Below, piece by piece: positions 23,772-36,400 of a DNA stretch of 64,000 nt (the first letter of the stretch is position 1; each line of letters opens with the position of its first letter). The DNA comes from Anthostomella pinea (Eukaryota > Ascomycota > Sordariomycetes > Xylariales > Xylariaceae). Both the position numbers and the translations under genes were made by a program. The stretch covers positions 496,001-560,000 of the forward strand of contig CAUWAG010000018.1 in assembly GCA_963556695.1 (NCBI GenBank), written 5' to 3'. Below the pieces are notes generated by a model. That model saw only the letters and a program-made list of their open reading frames with translations, made no database searches and was not told the DNA's origin.

Positions 23772-25756
23772 ATTGGGCCATTGCCCAATTCAGCCTTGAG
23801 GTCCGAGGAGGCTGAGGCTGAGACTGAGGCTGAGGATATGGATGAATGTATTATGTATGTAGACTACACATGAGCCGGCCTTGTTTTTTTGTGGTCATAT
23901 GTAAGAGAGGGAGAGAGGGAGGAGGGTATGGGGACATATGGAGATGCATGGAGACATACTATGGGGCCATGGGGCATTGGCTATTTCCATGTTTCCAGCT
24001 ATACCCACCAGACGCAGTCACTGACGTATTTGCATGCTCATCTTGTTCTCTGCATATGCAATATGCCAATTCTTGTACAAACATACAGCTACCTCTGGTA
24101 GACTTGAGTTTCCATAGTTGGGTTTCGAACACACGATATTTCCTGTAGATTATGGGATGTCTACAATATGGTCGCAACACAATATTCACGTACTACGGAA
24201 AAGTATCATCGTCTGAGCCTCATGATGGAAACACCACGGACCAGAACTGAGAAGGGTTTCCCCAAGCTATCATACAAATGATGCGCTCCCAGCCTTCACT
24301 TTGTGGCGCACTCGCGGCACAGAATCTTCAATTCCGATGCGAGCCCGTGGCCCTGTCCACCGACGGGGACGTGTCCGGTCAGCGGTCCGGCCGCCTGCCT
24401 CATGCCGGATATTCATCTTCGACAATGAAACATTGCCGCCGGCTCTCGGCGATGCTGAAATACCGGGCCGGCCGCCTACCGGTGATTTCCACCCCCTTCC
24501 CCTTTCCCCTTTCCTCATTACGCCAGTCGAAGCCAGGCGGGTCGAGTGTTGTGAGGCAGAGGCAATGGAAGGATTTCTCCGTGGGGTTGGCTTGAGGTGC
24601 CCTGGGTGCCAGGTGCTCGAAATGGCTGAATGGGGGCTCGTGGGGATCTCGTTGGAATGCGGAACGCCAAGTGGTGCCGTTCTAGCCGCCTCTGGGATAC
24701 TAGACGTCATGGACACGGCTAGGTTGATTCAGGAGGTTGTCTAGTGTGGGCACTGGATACCTACGGCGCGGCAGTGATACGGTATGGAATTATGGCAAAT
24801 GTCGTTGATATCAAGTGTAAAAATAGGAGATTGAAGGAAGAAATGAAGGAAGGAAGCTATGGTGTTTGCTTCGTCCCAAGCTGCATTATATAAGGTACCT
24901 ATTAAAACTTTGCGCTCGCCATCTGATTGATGGAAAGATGCCCTTCCCGTTCGGCCGTCACATTTCGATATTTGCATACCTACATAAATATGTCCGTGTA
25001 GGGTGGGGGTTTGGGGGCACGTGGGGGAAGCTAAACGGCCTGAAGCTCCGGTTGTCGACTCGGCGTTATTTTGCAACTTTCGACAACCATGGCAGCATGC
25101 TATGCTCCCTCCCATGCAGCGCCATGATGTCGAGCCTTGCACCGTCCCCGCTGTCCCCGTTGTCCCCGTTCGCAGCCTTCCTTCACCACACCTTCTCCAC
25201 TGATAGGAGCCCGTGGACACTGGAACCGGCAACAAGACTGGTTTCGGGAGAAGACGGCCCATAATAACAATCATCGATCGTAGTATGCCAGGTGTGCCCA
25301 TGCCCAGCCCAGCTTGACTGTCTGACCGTCTGATTGTCTGATTGTCTGATGAGAGAATTTGTGGCCCTTCCGTCTACGTAGTCGAGTCAGTCTCGTCACT
25401 TCCCAGTCAGAGTTCTCAGTCAGTCCACCCGAGCTCAACTCCTTTCCACCCTTTCGCCTTTTCATCTTTCGTAGAGAAGTCATCAGTCTGGCTTTTACAG
25501 TAAGCTTCCAAGTTGAACTTGACTTTGCTGGCAGCCGACCATCGACCAACACCCCCATTCTTCCACTCGCTATCTCCAGCCCCAGGCCTGTTCCGCCCCG
25601 AACTGGCCCAGCTGCCTGCCGACCTCTCTCGCTTGTCAGTTTGATGAGAGCAGCTTTAGGCGCCATACCGTCGTTCGGATCGTGCGACTGCACTCATTGG
25701 GGGCGCAGTGATTGGATATAACCCTAGCATAATACCTCGCCCGTCAGCAGCACGCC
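23772..25756. other. Intergenic region, 2.0 kb, with short tandem repeats
   Basis: Between the MHYT gene and GUT2. A GAGGCTGAGRCT hexamer-type repeat lies at about 23806-23838 and a run of CTGATTGT-like octamers at about 25318-25350. Overlapping open frames on both strands at 24270-24744 mirror each other in GC-rich DNA and show no family similarity, so neither is called. The 3' part is probably the GUT2 promoter; pyrimidine-rich DNA precedes its ATG. Confidence 0.5.
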
Positions 25757-27891
25757 ATGTCTAGGTTCGCCAGAGGTTCCCGCCTTATCAGGCGTCTGGC
25801 TATACCTGCCTCGGTCGCCGTTGTCGGTGGTGGTGCCCTCCTCTACACCTACCGACCTCTCAACATCCCTGGTTACGAAGGCGCCGCCGTCCCTCCCCCG
25901 ATCTACGGTGCTGATGGCAGCTTCAAGCTCCCTCGCTTCCCCCGCGTCAAATCCCGCCTAGAACAGATCGAGCAGTTGAAGAAGAGCAATACCAAAGAGG
26001 AGGAATATGACATGCTGGTCATTGGCGGCGGTGCCACCGGCGCTGGTGTTGCGCTCGACGCTGCCACGCGAGGCTTGAAGGTGGCCATGATCGAGCGCGA
26101 CGACTTCAGCAGCGGCACTAGCAGTAAGAGCACCAAGCTCGTGCACGGTGGTGTAAGATATCTCGAAAAGGCCGTATGGAACCTCGACTGGAACCAATAC
26201 CAGCTGGTGAGGGAGGCTCTGAAGGAGCGCAAATATTTCCTGCAGACCGCTCCCCATCTCAGCTCGTGGCTACCAATCATGGTACCGCTGGACAAGTGGT
26301 GGAAAGCTCCATACTACTGGGCCGGTTGCAAGTTCTACGACTTCCTCGCCGGCAGTGAGGGCATCGAGGGCTCCTACTTCATGACCAGAAGCAAGACGCT
26401 CGATGCTTTTCCCATGTTGAATCAGAAGGATCTTGTGGGCTCATTGGTCTACTACGATGGCGCGCACAACGACTCGCGGATGAACGTATCCCTCGCCATG
26501 ACCGCTGCCCTCTATGGCGCTACAGTTCTGAACCACGCCGAGGTGACGGGTCTGGCCAAGGACAGCAACGGCCGGTTATGTGGTGCTACCATCAAGGACC
26601 GCATCCCTGAGCGCGATGGTGAGAGTACCGAGGACATCAACATCAAGGCCAAGTGTATCATCAACTGCACCGGTCCCTTCAGCGATGCGATACGGAAACT
26701 CGACGACCAGAACTGCAAGGAGATTGTTGCACCGGCCTCTGGCGTTCACGTCATTCTTCCAGGATACTTCAGCCCGGCCAAGATGGGATTGATCGATCCT
26801 TCGACCTCTGACGGACGTGTCATCTTCTTCCTTCCCTGGCAAGGCAACACCATCGCGGGTACTACCGACGAGCCTGCCAAGATCACGCAGAACCCTCTGC
26901 CAGATGAGAAGTCGATCCAATGGATTCTGAACGAGGTCGGCCACTACCTGTCTCCGGACATCAAGGTCCGCCGCGGCGATGTCCTTGCCGCATGGTCGGG
27001 TTTGCGACCTCTTGTCAAGGACCCCAAGGCTACCAACACGGAGTCGCTCGTCCGCAACCATCTCATCGACATCTCCGACTCTGGACTGATAACGTGCGCT
27101 GGTGGAAAGTGGACTACGTACCGACAGATGGCCGAAGAGTGCGTTGATGCTGCCATCAATGAATTCAAGCTCATCACCAAGCCCTTCCCCAATGCGCCCA
27201 TGGTCAGCGGAACTGAGGCTATTGACGACGGCGCCATCCTTGACGGATCGTGCCAGACGCATAGCGTTCGCCTCATCGGCGCCCACGGCTTCAGCAAGAC
27301 GCTCTTCATCAACCTAGTCCAGCACTACGGCGTCGAGACCGAAGTCGCCAAGCACCTGACCGAGAGCTACGGTGACCGCGCATGGACCGTCGCGTCCATG
27401 TGCAAGGCCACCAACCTACGCTTCCCCGCAAGAGGCGAGCGCATCTCTCGCCTCTACCCATTCGTCGATGGCGAGGTTCGCTACGCCATTGGCTACGAAT
27501 ATGCCCAAACCGCCGTCGATGTTCTGGCACGTCGGACCAGAATGACGTTCCTGAACGCCCAGGCCGCCCTGGAATGCCTGCCCCGCGTCATCGATATCAT
27601 GAGCAAGGAGCTGAAGTGGGACAGCAAGAGAGAAGAACGGGAATGGAAAGACAGTAAGTTACACATCTCATTGGATTTCCCTGATACCAGTCGAGGATTT
27701 GACTGACATGCGCACTAGCCGTTGCTTTCCTCGAGTCCATGGGCCTGCCGCAGCCCATGTTGTCCGCCACGAGGGCCGATATCGAAAAGGGCAAATTCGA
27801 CTTTACCTCGTCCCTTGAGTACAAGATGTACTCCCGGCACGACAAGCCTGCTATTGAGGACGAGGAGGTAAAGAAGGTTATTGAGGCGTAG
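25757..27891 (+). CDS. gut2: FAD-dependent glycerol-3-phosphate dehydrogenase, mitochondrial
   Basis: Two exons, 25757-27653 and 27719-27891, with a 65-nt intron (GTAAGT..TAG), giving 689 aa. GUT2 oxidises glycerol-3-phosphate to dihydroxyacetone phosphate on the outer face of the inner mitochondrial membrane and passes electrons to ubiquinone. This serves glycerol catabolism and the glycerophosphate shuttle. Visible features: an Arg-rich presequence followed by a hydrophobic segment (residues about 12-35); the FAD-binding dinucleotide fold LVIGGGATGAGVALDAATRG with the acidic end of the second strand (MIERDDF); SSKSTKLVHGGVRYLEKA, diagnostic of the glpD/GUT2 family; FLPWQGNTIAGTTD; ITCAGGKWTTYRQMAEE; and the C-terminal helical domain. 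The splice restores DTVAFLESMGLPQ. Normal length, nothing unusual. Confidence 0.96.
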
Positions 27892-29152
27892 ATGGGTTAA
27901 AATTTACCTAACTACCAAATGGTTTTGTTATCCGGGGAGATGTATAGAAGGTTTGCTTTCGTCAGAACAAGGGGGGTCGTCTTGGGCAAAACCACCACCA
28001 CGCATTAGATACCTTGTTTATCTGTATAATCCAGCATTGCAATGGGGGGTTTCTGATGTAAATAGGGCATCTAAAGAGCGTGAAGGTGGCCACCGTCGGC
28101 ATCATCTTGATTTCCACAATTCCATATATAAACACCTGCCTACCTACCCTTTCAATGCGCCTCCATGTCGTAAAATGCATTGTGATATTGGGGTGTACAG
28201 GATAGAGACTTGATGAACGTGTAGGAACTCTCAGGCCAGACGGATATCTTGATCTGAAGCTCCATCTATCAATCGTGTATAAGAACTCTGGTACCGAAGG
28301 TCACCATGTGAAAGCTCTATCTCCGTGTACATCGTACACTAAGCGCGAAAAAACAATACGGGATTTTTTACAGGCATCACAGGCTAGCAGCAACTTATTC
28401 CCCAACAAACACCGAATAATCGGCCCCCAGGGAAAAGCCCCTCGTGTTTCTTATTGGAAGGAGTCATAAGGTCACAACCACAGGCACACAAAGTCTTGTC
28501 GGTTCCGAGTCGAGACGGCAGCACAAGTGAGAGATGCGAGCATCCATGCATTTGACTATAAACACTACATGCCACAAATAATGCTTGCTTTATCCATGAT
28601 ATACAGCGAATCACAACCGCAATTGCTCTTGGCCCAGTACCGTGTCGGAATGTCTGATATCTCGATATTGCCCCCGCCAGCCACTGCCGAGTGGCAACAG
28701 AACTCCGTGCAAATGCTTGTATGCTGTGCCAAAATGTGTGTTTTACACGACGACCGCCCACTCCGGTGATGTATGCTGTATGAGTCGTCTTTTTCCAACC
28801 CTAGGTGACTCAGACAGTGCTCTCGAACCCCATCATGAGTAGAGTTACCGGCCCTATCAGATCCCAGGAACCTTCCCAACCTACTCTGAACGCCTCGCCA
28901 AATCCAGTTGCCCCCCGTCTATGATGCCTCTCATATATTTTTTGGTATGCGTCGCCCAAAATCCTACGGCCTGACCCCCAGGCCAAACAATGCTAATGAA
29001 GGGGAATATGATCTGCGATGGCTCGGTGCCTCGGTATATCGTGTATATCATTCAGTCGTAATCCTCCACACCCAATCGACAAGCATTCATTGCCACCAAA
29101 TGTTGTGAGGTTCAGGAAGACCACCTTGTCTCCAAGGCGGACGGGAATAGTT
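27892..29152. other. Intergenic, 1.3 kb
   Basis: Between the 3' ends of GUT2 and the possible extension of the RGS gene. Only short AT-richer open frames are present. No RNA gene or mobile element was seen. Confidence 0.5.
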
Positions 29153-29943
29153 TCAGGGGGTGGTGTTGACCCGTCTGCCGGAGGGCGAGAACACGCGGTG
29201 TAGAATACCCCGCTTGGTAAAGTCGCTGCTTTGGTACTGATAGTGATGACAGTCACACGTAGTACCAGCATTGTCCATACCACAATCGATCTGGCGATTA
29301 AGTTCGGCTTCCCAACCATATAGGTCGTCTGCGGATCCGGTTCGTGTGAAAGCATCAGAATCGACAACACTTACGGAGGTGCCGTCGTTGTCGTCGTCCA
29401 GACGCGTCATGCTCAGATAGTTTGAGAAGTCGGTCAAACAGCTATGACTGACTGATGCCAGCTTGATGTTGTCGACTTCCATGTCATCTACGACGGTGCC
29501 GACCTCGATGCCAACCTCTGTTTCGCTGTCGGTATCAATCTCGAGAGGTCCAAGGGGTTCTATAAGAGGTAAAAATAGTAATGGTGACGGAGAAGTCGTC
29601 ACGTCGCAGCATCGCGACGAGATCAGCGGGGCGCTCTTCGCTTCCAGCTCCTCCGGCACCTGGGCAGGAATTTTCAGAGGCTTCGGCATCGTATGGCGGT
29701 GCCGTATGCGGACACGACGCCGGATCCAAGGTCCATCGCCGTCATATGCGCTTAGCGCTTTTGCGGCCACGCCACCCATCGCATCGCCACTAGAAATCTG
29801 AGAATCGGTGTTCGATCCGCCAGATTTTCCGAAGGAGATCGAGAATCGGTCTCCGGGATGGGGATCTTCCCACGAACTTCTCGTCGTATCATCAGCCTCG
29901 TGCGTTGTCAGCGCCGGGTTACTGATGCCCAATTCGGTAGTGG
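29153..29943 (-). other. Possible C-terminal exon of the RGS gene, or a separate acidic ORF
   Basis: An open minus-strand frame of about 260 codons directly downstream of the RGS stop codon. It encodes a hydrophilic peptide with an acidic stretch (SMTRLDDDNDGTSVSVVDSD). A 54-nt candidate intron at 29997-29944 (GTAACC..TAG) would remove the RGS stop at 29978 and join the two frames in phase, giving a protein of about 595 aa. The donor departs from the GTRNGT usual in this window, and no good branch site was found, so the extension is not certain. With only 45 nt between the RGS stop and the first in-frame ATG (29932), an independent promoter is unlikely. Confidence 0.35.
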
Positions 29944-29977
29944 CTAATGCATCATGTGATGGCGTGGCCTGTAACCC

Positions 29978-31006
29978 CTATGAGGGGGCTTGGTTACTGG
30001 TGATGGTAGGATTAGAGGATGGCGCTCCAGGCTGGTTCGTACGCCGCGAGGACCTGCTTTTCCTACCCAGTCCCAGCTTAGCTCCGACCTTCTTCCAGCC
30101 ATTGCCCGATATTGCCCGTTGCAGCGTGTTCGGCGAGGTGCCGAACGAGTAGTCCGAGGTGGGTGGCGTTGTTGGCGGCGTCACGGGCTCGGACCCAGGC
30201 GTCGAACCTGGACTATTACTGTCATCGGTCAGGTCGAGATCCGGCGAGTCGATAGAACCGGAGTTGGACCGATTCAGCGCTGCAAGGCTGTTGCGTCCCC
30301 TGCCGAACAGCGGGAGGAGGCTTGTCCGGGGAGATTGGCTGGGTTCCCGTTTCGTCACAGCTTCGCGTGACAACCGTAGACGAGATCGGCCTTGCCTTGC
30401 TTCACGAGGTTCATCGTCGGCATGCACCTGGACCGCTGCCGGCATCATGGACTCGAGAAACGGCACCAGCACCGAGTCGTTCATCAACTCCCGGACGATG
30501 TGAACAGCTTCATCCAGCTCAGATGGGTCAACCGGGTTCGACAGGGAAAACGTAAGCCCCAGAAGACGATCGCGCACCCGAGCTGGCAGATTCACTTCTC
30601 GCGGCGCACAGGGCATTATGTAGGCCTCGATAATCTTCTGCCATAGTTCGCTGATGTGGTGGGACCCGAGGTAGAGTTGGCCTTGTGATGTCTGCAAGTG
30701 TGCTGCTCTATATCGCTCCGCATCGAGTATGAATTCCAGCGTCTCCAAGCAATGGTTCTGTGACAGGAATGCCATAAAGGCGCCGAGGGTCCATGGCTGT
30801 GGTGCGCTGTCGGAGAGAATGTCTGCCAGGGAGGGAGGATTGAGGAAAGGCGAGGCAGTCCGCGGAATGGCAAGGCTCGTCGGCCGTGACGTTGCCATGA
30901 CGGTTTCTGCGTCCCAGTCCTCCAGGACCGACGACGGTGGTGATGGCTCCCGTCGAGGTGGGCTCAGATAAACAGGAGAGCTTCGTCGTAATCTGGTCTT
31001 TCCCAT
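29978..31006 (-). CDS. RGS-domain protein (regulator of G-protein signalling)
   Basis: A 342-aa frame from the ATG at 31006 to the TAG at 29978; frames upstream of 31006 offer only non-ATG starts. RGS domains accelerate GTP hydrolysis by G-alpha subunits and terminate heterotrimeric G-protein signalling. The domain spans about residues 50-180: PPSLADILSDSAPQPWTLGA, FMAFLSQNHCLETLEFILDAERYRA, LWQKIIEAYIMPCAPREVNL, then the last helices through SVLVPFLESMM. The C-terminal half is Ser/Pro/Thr-rich with a basic patch (GWKKVGAKLGLGRKSR), possibly for membrane or phosphoregulatory contacts (inference). The protein resembles small fungal RGS proteins rather than the DEP-containing FlbA type. It may extend further by splicing; see 29153-29943. 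Confidence 0.8.
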   Translation of the reverse strand: MGKTRLRRSSPVYLSPPRREPSPPSSVLEDWDAETVMATSRPTSLAIPRTASPFLNPPSLADILSDSAPQPWTLGAFMAFLSQNHCLETLEFILDAERYRAAHLQTSQGQLYLGSHHISELWQKIIEAYIMPCAPREVNLPARVRDRLLGLTFSLSNPVDPSELDEAVHIVRELMNDSVLVPFLESMMPAAVQVHADDEPREARQGRSRLRLSREAVTKREPSQSPRTSLLPLFGRGRNSLAALNRSNSGSIDSPDLDLTDDSNSPGSTPGSEPVTPPTTPPTSDYSFGTSPNTLQRAISGNGWKKVGAKLGLGRKSRSSRRTNQPGAPSSNPTITSNQAPS

Positions 31007-34000
31007 TATTACTTTCAAGACAACAAGGGTCCTGCTTATAAGATGAACCCCGAACGCGCTTCTGCCTCCATACACAACTGGCAAGACTCTTCGCTGCTGA
31101 TGGTGTTTGTAGTGGTAACGGGACGAAGTAGATGCGTCTCAAGCGTCCGTTATCAACCGCTTCTCATGGTCTGCAGGCAGCCAGGAGCACGGCAGAGTTG
31201 CTGAAAGGTTCGGGCCAATCAACACGTTGTCGCCCAATCACTGCACGGGTAGCAGCAGACGGCGGGTGGGGATATCAAACGCTGTGAGCCAGGGATCTGC
31301 TATGCTTGTCTCTGTAATGACGAGCAGTACAGCTCATCGAGGGGGTATGAGATTGGGAGATGGCACGACCACGGGTCGGGAACAAGTATCGTGTTGCACA
31401 AGAGGCGACGGTCGGGTCGTCCAGCGAGGAAGTCGAGATGGTCAGCTCAAAGAAGTAACAGAGTCGATTAGGTGACGGCCACAAGAGACCAATGCCGCCT
31501 GCTTGGAAGACTCCGACCTTGTTGGGTGAGTTGTCGGATCAAAAGAAAGTCCCGAGACCTGGCGAATGGCGAGCGGCGCAGTGTAGGCTGTGTACCTTGG
31601 GGGATGGTGGGAATTATGCTTTCACTTCCTCAAGAAGGGATGCCGGCGGAAAGTGTAATTATGAGAGAGTTCAACGTCCGAGGCCCTTCAGCCTTCTAAA
31701 GCGCTTCTAGAGGGGACTGTGCTTCAGTGATCCCCCAATTATCCCAACTATCCCGGACGTATCCAGTCCCAGCCGGCTGAGGTGTCGTCGTCTTGGCACC
31801 GTCGAGTATAGCTGTCGGGTGCTGCGCAGGCGGCGGCGGCGGCGACTGAGTAGTACACGAGAAGGGATGGCGATTCCTCTAGTGGTGGTGATTCCCCGTC
31901 CCGTCGGTCAGTTGCATTAGGTAGGTAGGTAGAAGGTAGGCAGGCGGCTCGGTAAGGGTAGATATGTCTACCCAAGATCAAGATGGTGGGGAAATGCAAA
32001 GACAGGAGGTCTATGGTTTATGGTTGATGGTTCATGGGCGGCAGATTGGGTGCAGGTGGTGTCTTCAGAGAGGAAGGTCGTTCAAGTCAAAGGGACAGGA
32101 AGCGGGCGGGAGTTGAGTCGACTTGACGGGGGGACCAGGAAAGAGCCGAATCATTTGAAGGCCAGGTACCGGGTACTCGACTTCGTTTGTTCATTTCGTT
32201 CATGCAGAGCCCGTCATAGGCCATCCTAGATAGCTCGACCGGTGTCAGTGCATGTGGCCAGTGGCCTGGCTGCTGTCCACTGTCGCCCAGTCCCATGTAC
32301 CAGGGTACATACTACATAGGAGGAGTCGCCGGCCCTTGACATGAAGTGGGTCGAAGGGCGGAGGGGCAGAGGGGCAGAGGGGCAGCAGGGCGGCAGGGGC
32401 CCCATCAATGCCATCACGCTGAAAGATACGTACATTGTACAATACACCCTGTTCTACCTAACTTTGATGTCCTTCTTCTTCAGTCGAGCCTCTCTCCTTT
32501 CATCAAGTCCTTCGATTGCCTGTACATAATGGATGTCGTGATGCGGCCGCTAACACTTGAACTCACGCTTACACGCGCCTTCACCCATCAGGCCATTCTC
32601 TACTGTAGGTACACGGCTGGCGCAAAGAAAAAACGGAACCCGACAACAAGCCAAGCAAGCCAAGGAAGCAAAGGAAGCAAAGAAGCAATTCGGTGACTAA
32701 AAGGGTGGCGCGGCTCTAGAAGGCCGCTAGAACCACCCAAGAACAGCAAGAACCCAATCAGACCTCCACAGTCTGCCAGTGCAGCGGCGACGAAGATCTC
32801 TTACTCGATGTGGCCGTGTGGGGGTGGCCCCTTGTCCGAATTGTCCGACAAAGCCCGTAAAGCAGCGACGGAATGATGGAAGACGACCGGGAATGCTGGG
32901 CTCGGCTTGATCCTGAAGGCAGAAACATACATCCACAGCGACATCCACAGCGGGCAGTCCTGCCACCCCGAGACTCTGGCACTCGGGGACTCGGGCACTG
33001 AGCTTCAATTCTCTCAAGTGAGCAGGAATATGAAGACGTCAAACAGCAGGCAGTCTGGTGGCACGTTTGGTGGAAGTCTGAAGGTAGGTAGCCTGATGCA
33101 GTGATGCGAAGGAAAAAGCACGCCATCCGTGGTACAAGTGGCCCATCGTGCCACTCACTCAGTCACTCTGTCACTGTACGCCGTCAGGGACGCTTTCAGC
33201 TGTTACAGTATGACGCATAACATTCACCGTACACAAAGACCTTCCAGAATTCTTCCATCCAGCCTGCCAACCCCCGGCCGCTCTGATGATCGAGATTCGG
33301 GTGAAAGACGGTGGCCGGGTGGCAATAAATTAGCCTTTGTTCAGCCAGTACCTTTTAGTATTTACAAACGGAGCTGGCGCCGATCCCCCAAACCCCAAGG
33401 CTTTCGTATGAAGCTATGCTCCTGGATGCTTATCAAAGTTATTAGGGGCTGGCTTGCCTGGACAACCTGGCAACCCTCTGCATTATGTTCGGCGCTGCTA
33501 CTACACAGATCGGCGAGCGTTGTGTCGACTGTATGCTGGTACGGCTGTCGATTGGTTCGCCAGCGCAATTGTGTCATGGATTGCTCGCTCGTTATCTCAC
33601 GAGTCACTCGATGGTGGCCAGTCTAATAAGTCCTTGGGGGCCAAGCTTTCCTGGCAGCTGGAGCTAACTGCTGAGTGGTCAAGGTTGTGATGGAAGCGTT
33701 TGGTTCCTGGAGGCTGGATGGCGAATCGGAGGCGATTATGCTGCTGATCTGATCATCTACCTGTCACTGGTCAGCCTGTCTAGGTAATCACATCTCCTGA
33801 TGAGGCTGCATCGCTTGTCAGGGCTGTCAGGGTCACCCGCTGGCGAGATAAGTGCCGGCAGTTGACCGCAGGCGGCACAGCTTCATCTCTGATTCTCCTC
33901 GGCACAGAGGAGCGCTGGTGTTTTGCCGTCGTTGGTCAATGACCTTGGTCCTTCAGGCCATGTCGTTATTTTACGGCGGACTAGGTAGAGACCAACGATG

Positions 34001-36400
34001 TATGGCTTGCATCATTGAACTTGAGCACATGAGCAACCTGATTACAGGAACCACAGGCACGCCCGAAATGGTTCGTCCCCTTCGCGGCCCTTCCTGCCAC
34101 TCACGAAGCCTGAACCGTCTCGACGGATCGAGCCGAGATCAGTTCTGCGGCACTCACTTCGCTCCGAGATCAGCTTTCCAACCGGACGAGATTGCTGTCA
34201 GCATTGCTGCATCTGGCCACATCATCAGACTCCCACGTGCCTTGTCTCGCACCCGACAGTCTCGCAGTTTCGTTTCAGCTCGTAACCACTAGTCGAAATG
34301 GATTGTGGGGGATGTGGACTGCTGACCGTCTGGACTCTGTAGCCCGTCGTAACCCGTCTGTGCCCGTCACTGCAGCCGCTGGAATGGGTTCGACTATGGC
34401 CCACAACAGCAGTCCCACGCAGCCCACGGTCCACTCGCATCGCGATGGATTAAGAACGCAAAAGGAATGAAAATCTCTGCAGAGACTGGTCTCCGTTGAA
34501 ACGTAAGGGACGGGTGGCCAATAGTCGGGGGGGCAAACTCGCCCCAGGCCAGGATCAGCCGCTCCCGAGTCCCAAGAAGGAATGTGAGTATCAAAACGGC
34601 TTGACCCTAGCGATCCTCGGCCCATGATATCCATATCCCTGACCCCTGTCGCTGTTGTGGAATGCTTTTGTGCATTCTGGAATGCTTCCAGAACATTTCC
34701 GACTGCAGCGTAGTGGGCCATGATCATTTCGCCGTCCGAAGGGTGACGGGTCTGACTAGACGGGCATGCCGGTAGGACCAATGATAAGAAGAAGATGACA
34801 GCTTGCCAGCTACAGCTAGCTGCTACGCGTGCCCCGGTACGTACGGGCACTACAATATCGTTATTAATCATATCGTCGCCACGTCGTCCCATGATAGGAG
34901 TCGGGAGTCCGACCCCTTCACGCCCTTCCACGAGACCGACGGACCATCCGGTCAGCCGAAACGGTACAGTTGCTGTTCGTCTCCCTGTAGAACTGGCGAG
35001 TCCGACAAAAACGCAATCCTGGTGCCACGGCCCACGAGAATACAGTGACAGCGTACACAAACCCACCCAACCCAGTCGGCGGCTGGCCGTTACTCACCAC
35101 CTTTCACGTTAGGTAGGTTGCAGACCTGGTGCTTACCGAGTTACGCGCCATTAGGCAGGCAGTTCGAGCTTGCTCGTAACGTAAACAGGCGGCCGGCTGG
35201 CCGTACAAGGGACACAGCATGTCTTCATTGGCCCGCGACGTGGATTGAACCCATCCTACTGCTCGCTGCTTCATTACCTACGGCCCGACCGGCTGGTTAT
35301 CTGGACTCCAGACTCTAGGGGTCAACTAGACGGTTGGCTACACGTAGGCGCCTGGAGTTTGATGCAGCTTTTCGATAGAGCTCATTCGGACGGAGCCCAG
35401 TCCGGAAGATGAGTTTGTTTGGTCGGTTCGACGGAATGCTAGAGCACTTTCGATGGCCTAGTGAGTAGCAGCATCTGACCGTCCGGTGGCCGACTCCAGC
35501 GGAGCCGGTGTAGAACGGCGGCGTATACTAGATCCAAGTTTCGTCAACTGTACGTGAAGCTTCACAGATGTCTGGTATTCGACATATGCATGAGATCGGG
35601 ACCTTGTATGACTTCAATGTGACACAAGTTGGACACGCCGTCGGGAAGCCGCCTCATGCTGTGGGACCTGGAGCAATAGTCGACCACGCCTGACTAATGC
35701 AGCACGTAGGCGGATGATACGGCTCACGAAGCCTGTCCTCCATCCGAGAGCGAGTGGGTTCCCAGTGAGACTTGGCACTTGGCTGGAGTTGTTATTATTA
35801 TGTTACGTATGAGGCAGGATCTTGAAGGAATATATGTTTGCTCATATCATCGTACGATGGCTGGGTATACTACCAAGGCCGACAATAGCCAGTCTTACCA
35901 GATATCTGGATCTTTCACCCTTGCGTACAGCTTCTTGGCTCGCCTGGCACGAGGTCGCCAGGCAGCAGTAGCTCCATTCGCTCAAGGTAAAGCCTATGAC
36001 AGCGACCGCCGATGAAGCAGCCAACAGTTTCGCGAAAATAACATCATCACCGCGTTTACTAGAGTCGACGGATGAATGAGATGCCTCGCAACATATCCAG
36101 CTAGAAATGAGAACACCAAGGGACATACATAAATACAACCCAAATAACAACACATGGTGCAGTCCCACCGCCCATCCGCCAAGTCCGCCAGCATAGAAAA
36201 AGACACTTCGCGACTGCCTGAACAGGCAAGACAATACTTCCACTGCCGGTCCGACTAGCCAGCCTGTGGCTTGGCTCTCGTCCAGGCAACGCTGGATCCA
36301 GATCTCGTATATAAACCCCGATTTGGATGTGGCGTCGACCGAATATAGTATCCAGGTCTGACATTTCGATGCTCAGTTGGGACGTCCTCGACTCACTAAG
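31007..36400. other. Gene-poor region, first half
   Basis: About 5.4 kb with no convincing gene. The first kilobase is probably the RGS promoter. Low-complexity tracts include an AGGTAGGT run at about 31917-31938, a GAGGGGCAG repeat at about 32355-32395 and an AAGCAAGG/AAGGAAGC purine tract at about 32645-32690. One minus-strand frame, about 36390 down to 35842, stays open for roughly 180 codons and encodes two hydrophobic segments (LHHVLLFGLYLCMSLGVLIS and a second near AASSAVAVIGF). It has no plausible ATG start and no recognised family. Base composition is not AT-rich, so this is not a classic RIP-degraded block. Confidence 0.5.

Noticed and set aside
24270..24744. Overlapping 147-148-codon frames on both strands
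   Set aside because: Mirror frames in GC-rich DNA are expected by chance; neither has recognisable motifs or splice context.
35225..35260. GGTTCAATCC on the minus strand resembling a tRNA B box
   Set aside because: Flanking bases do not pair into a T-arm, and no A box or acceptor stem could be found at tRNA spacing.
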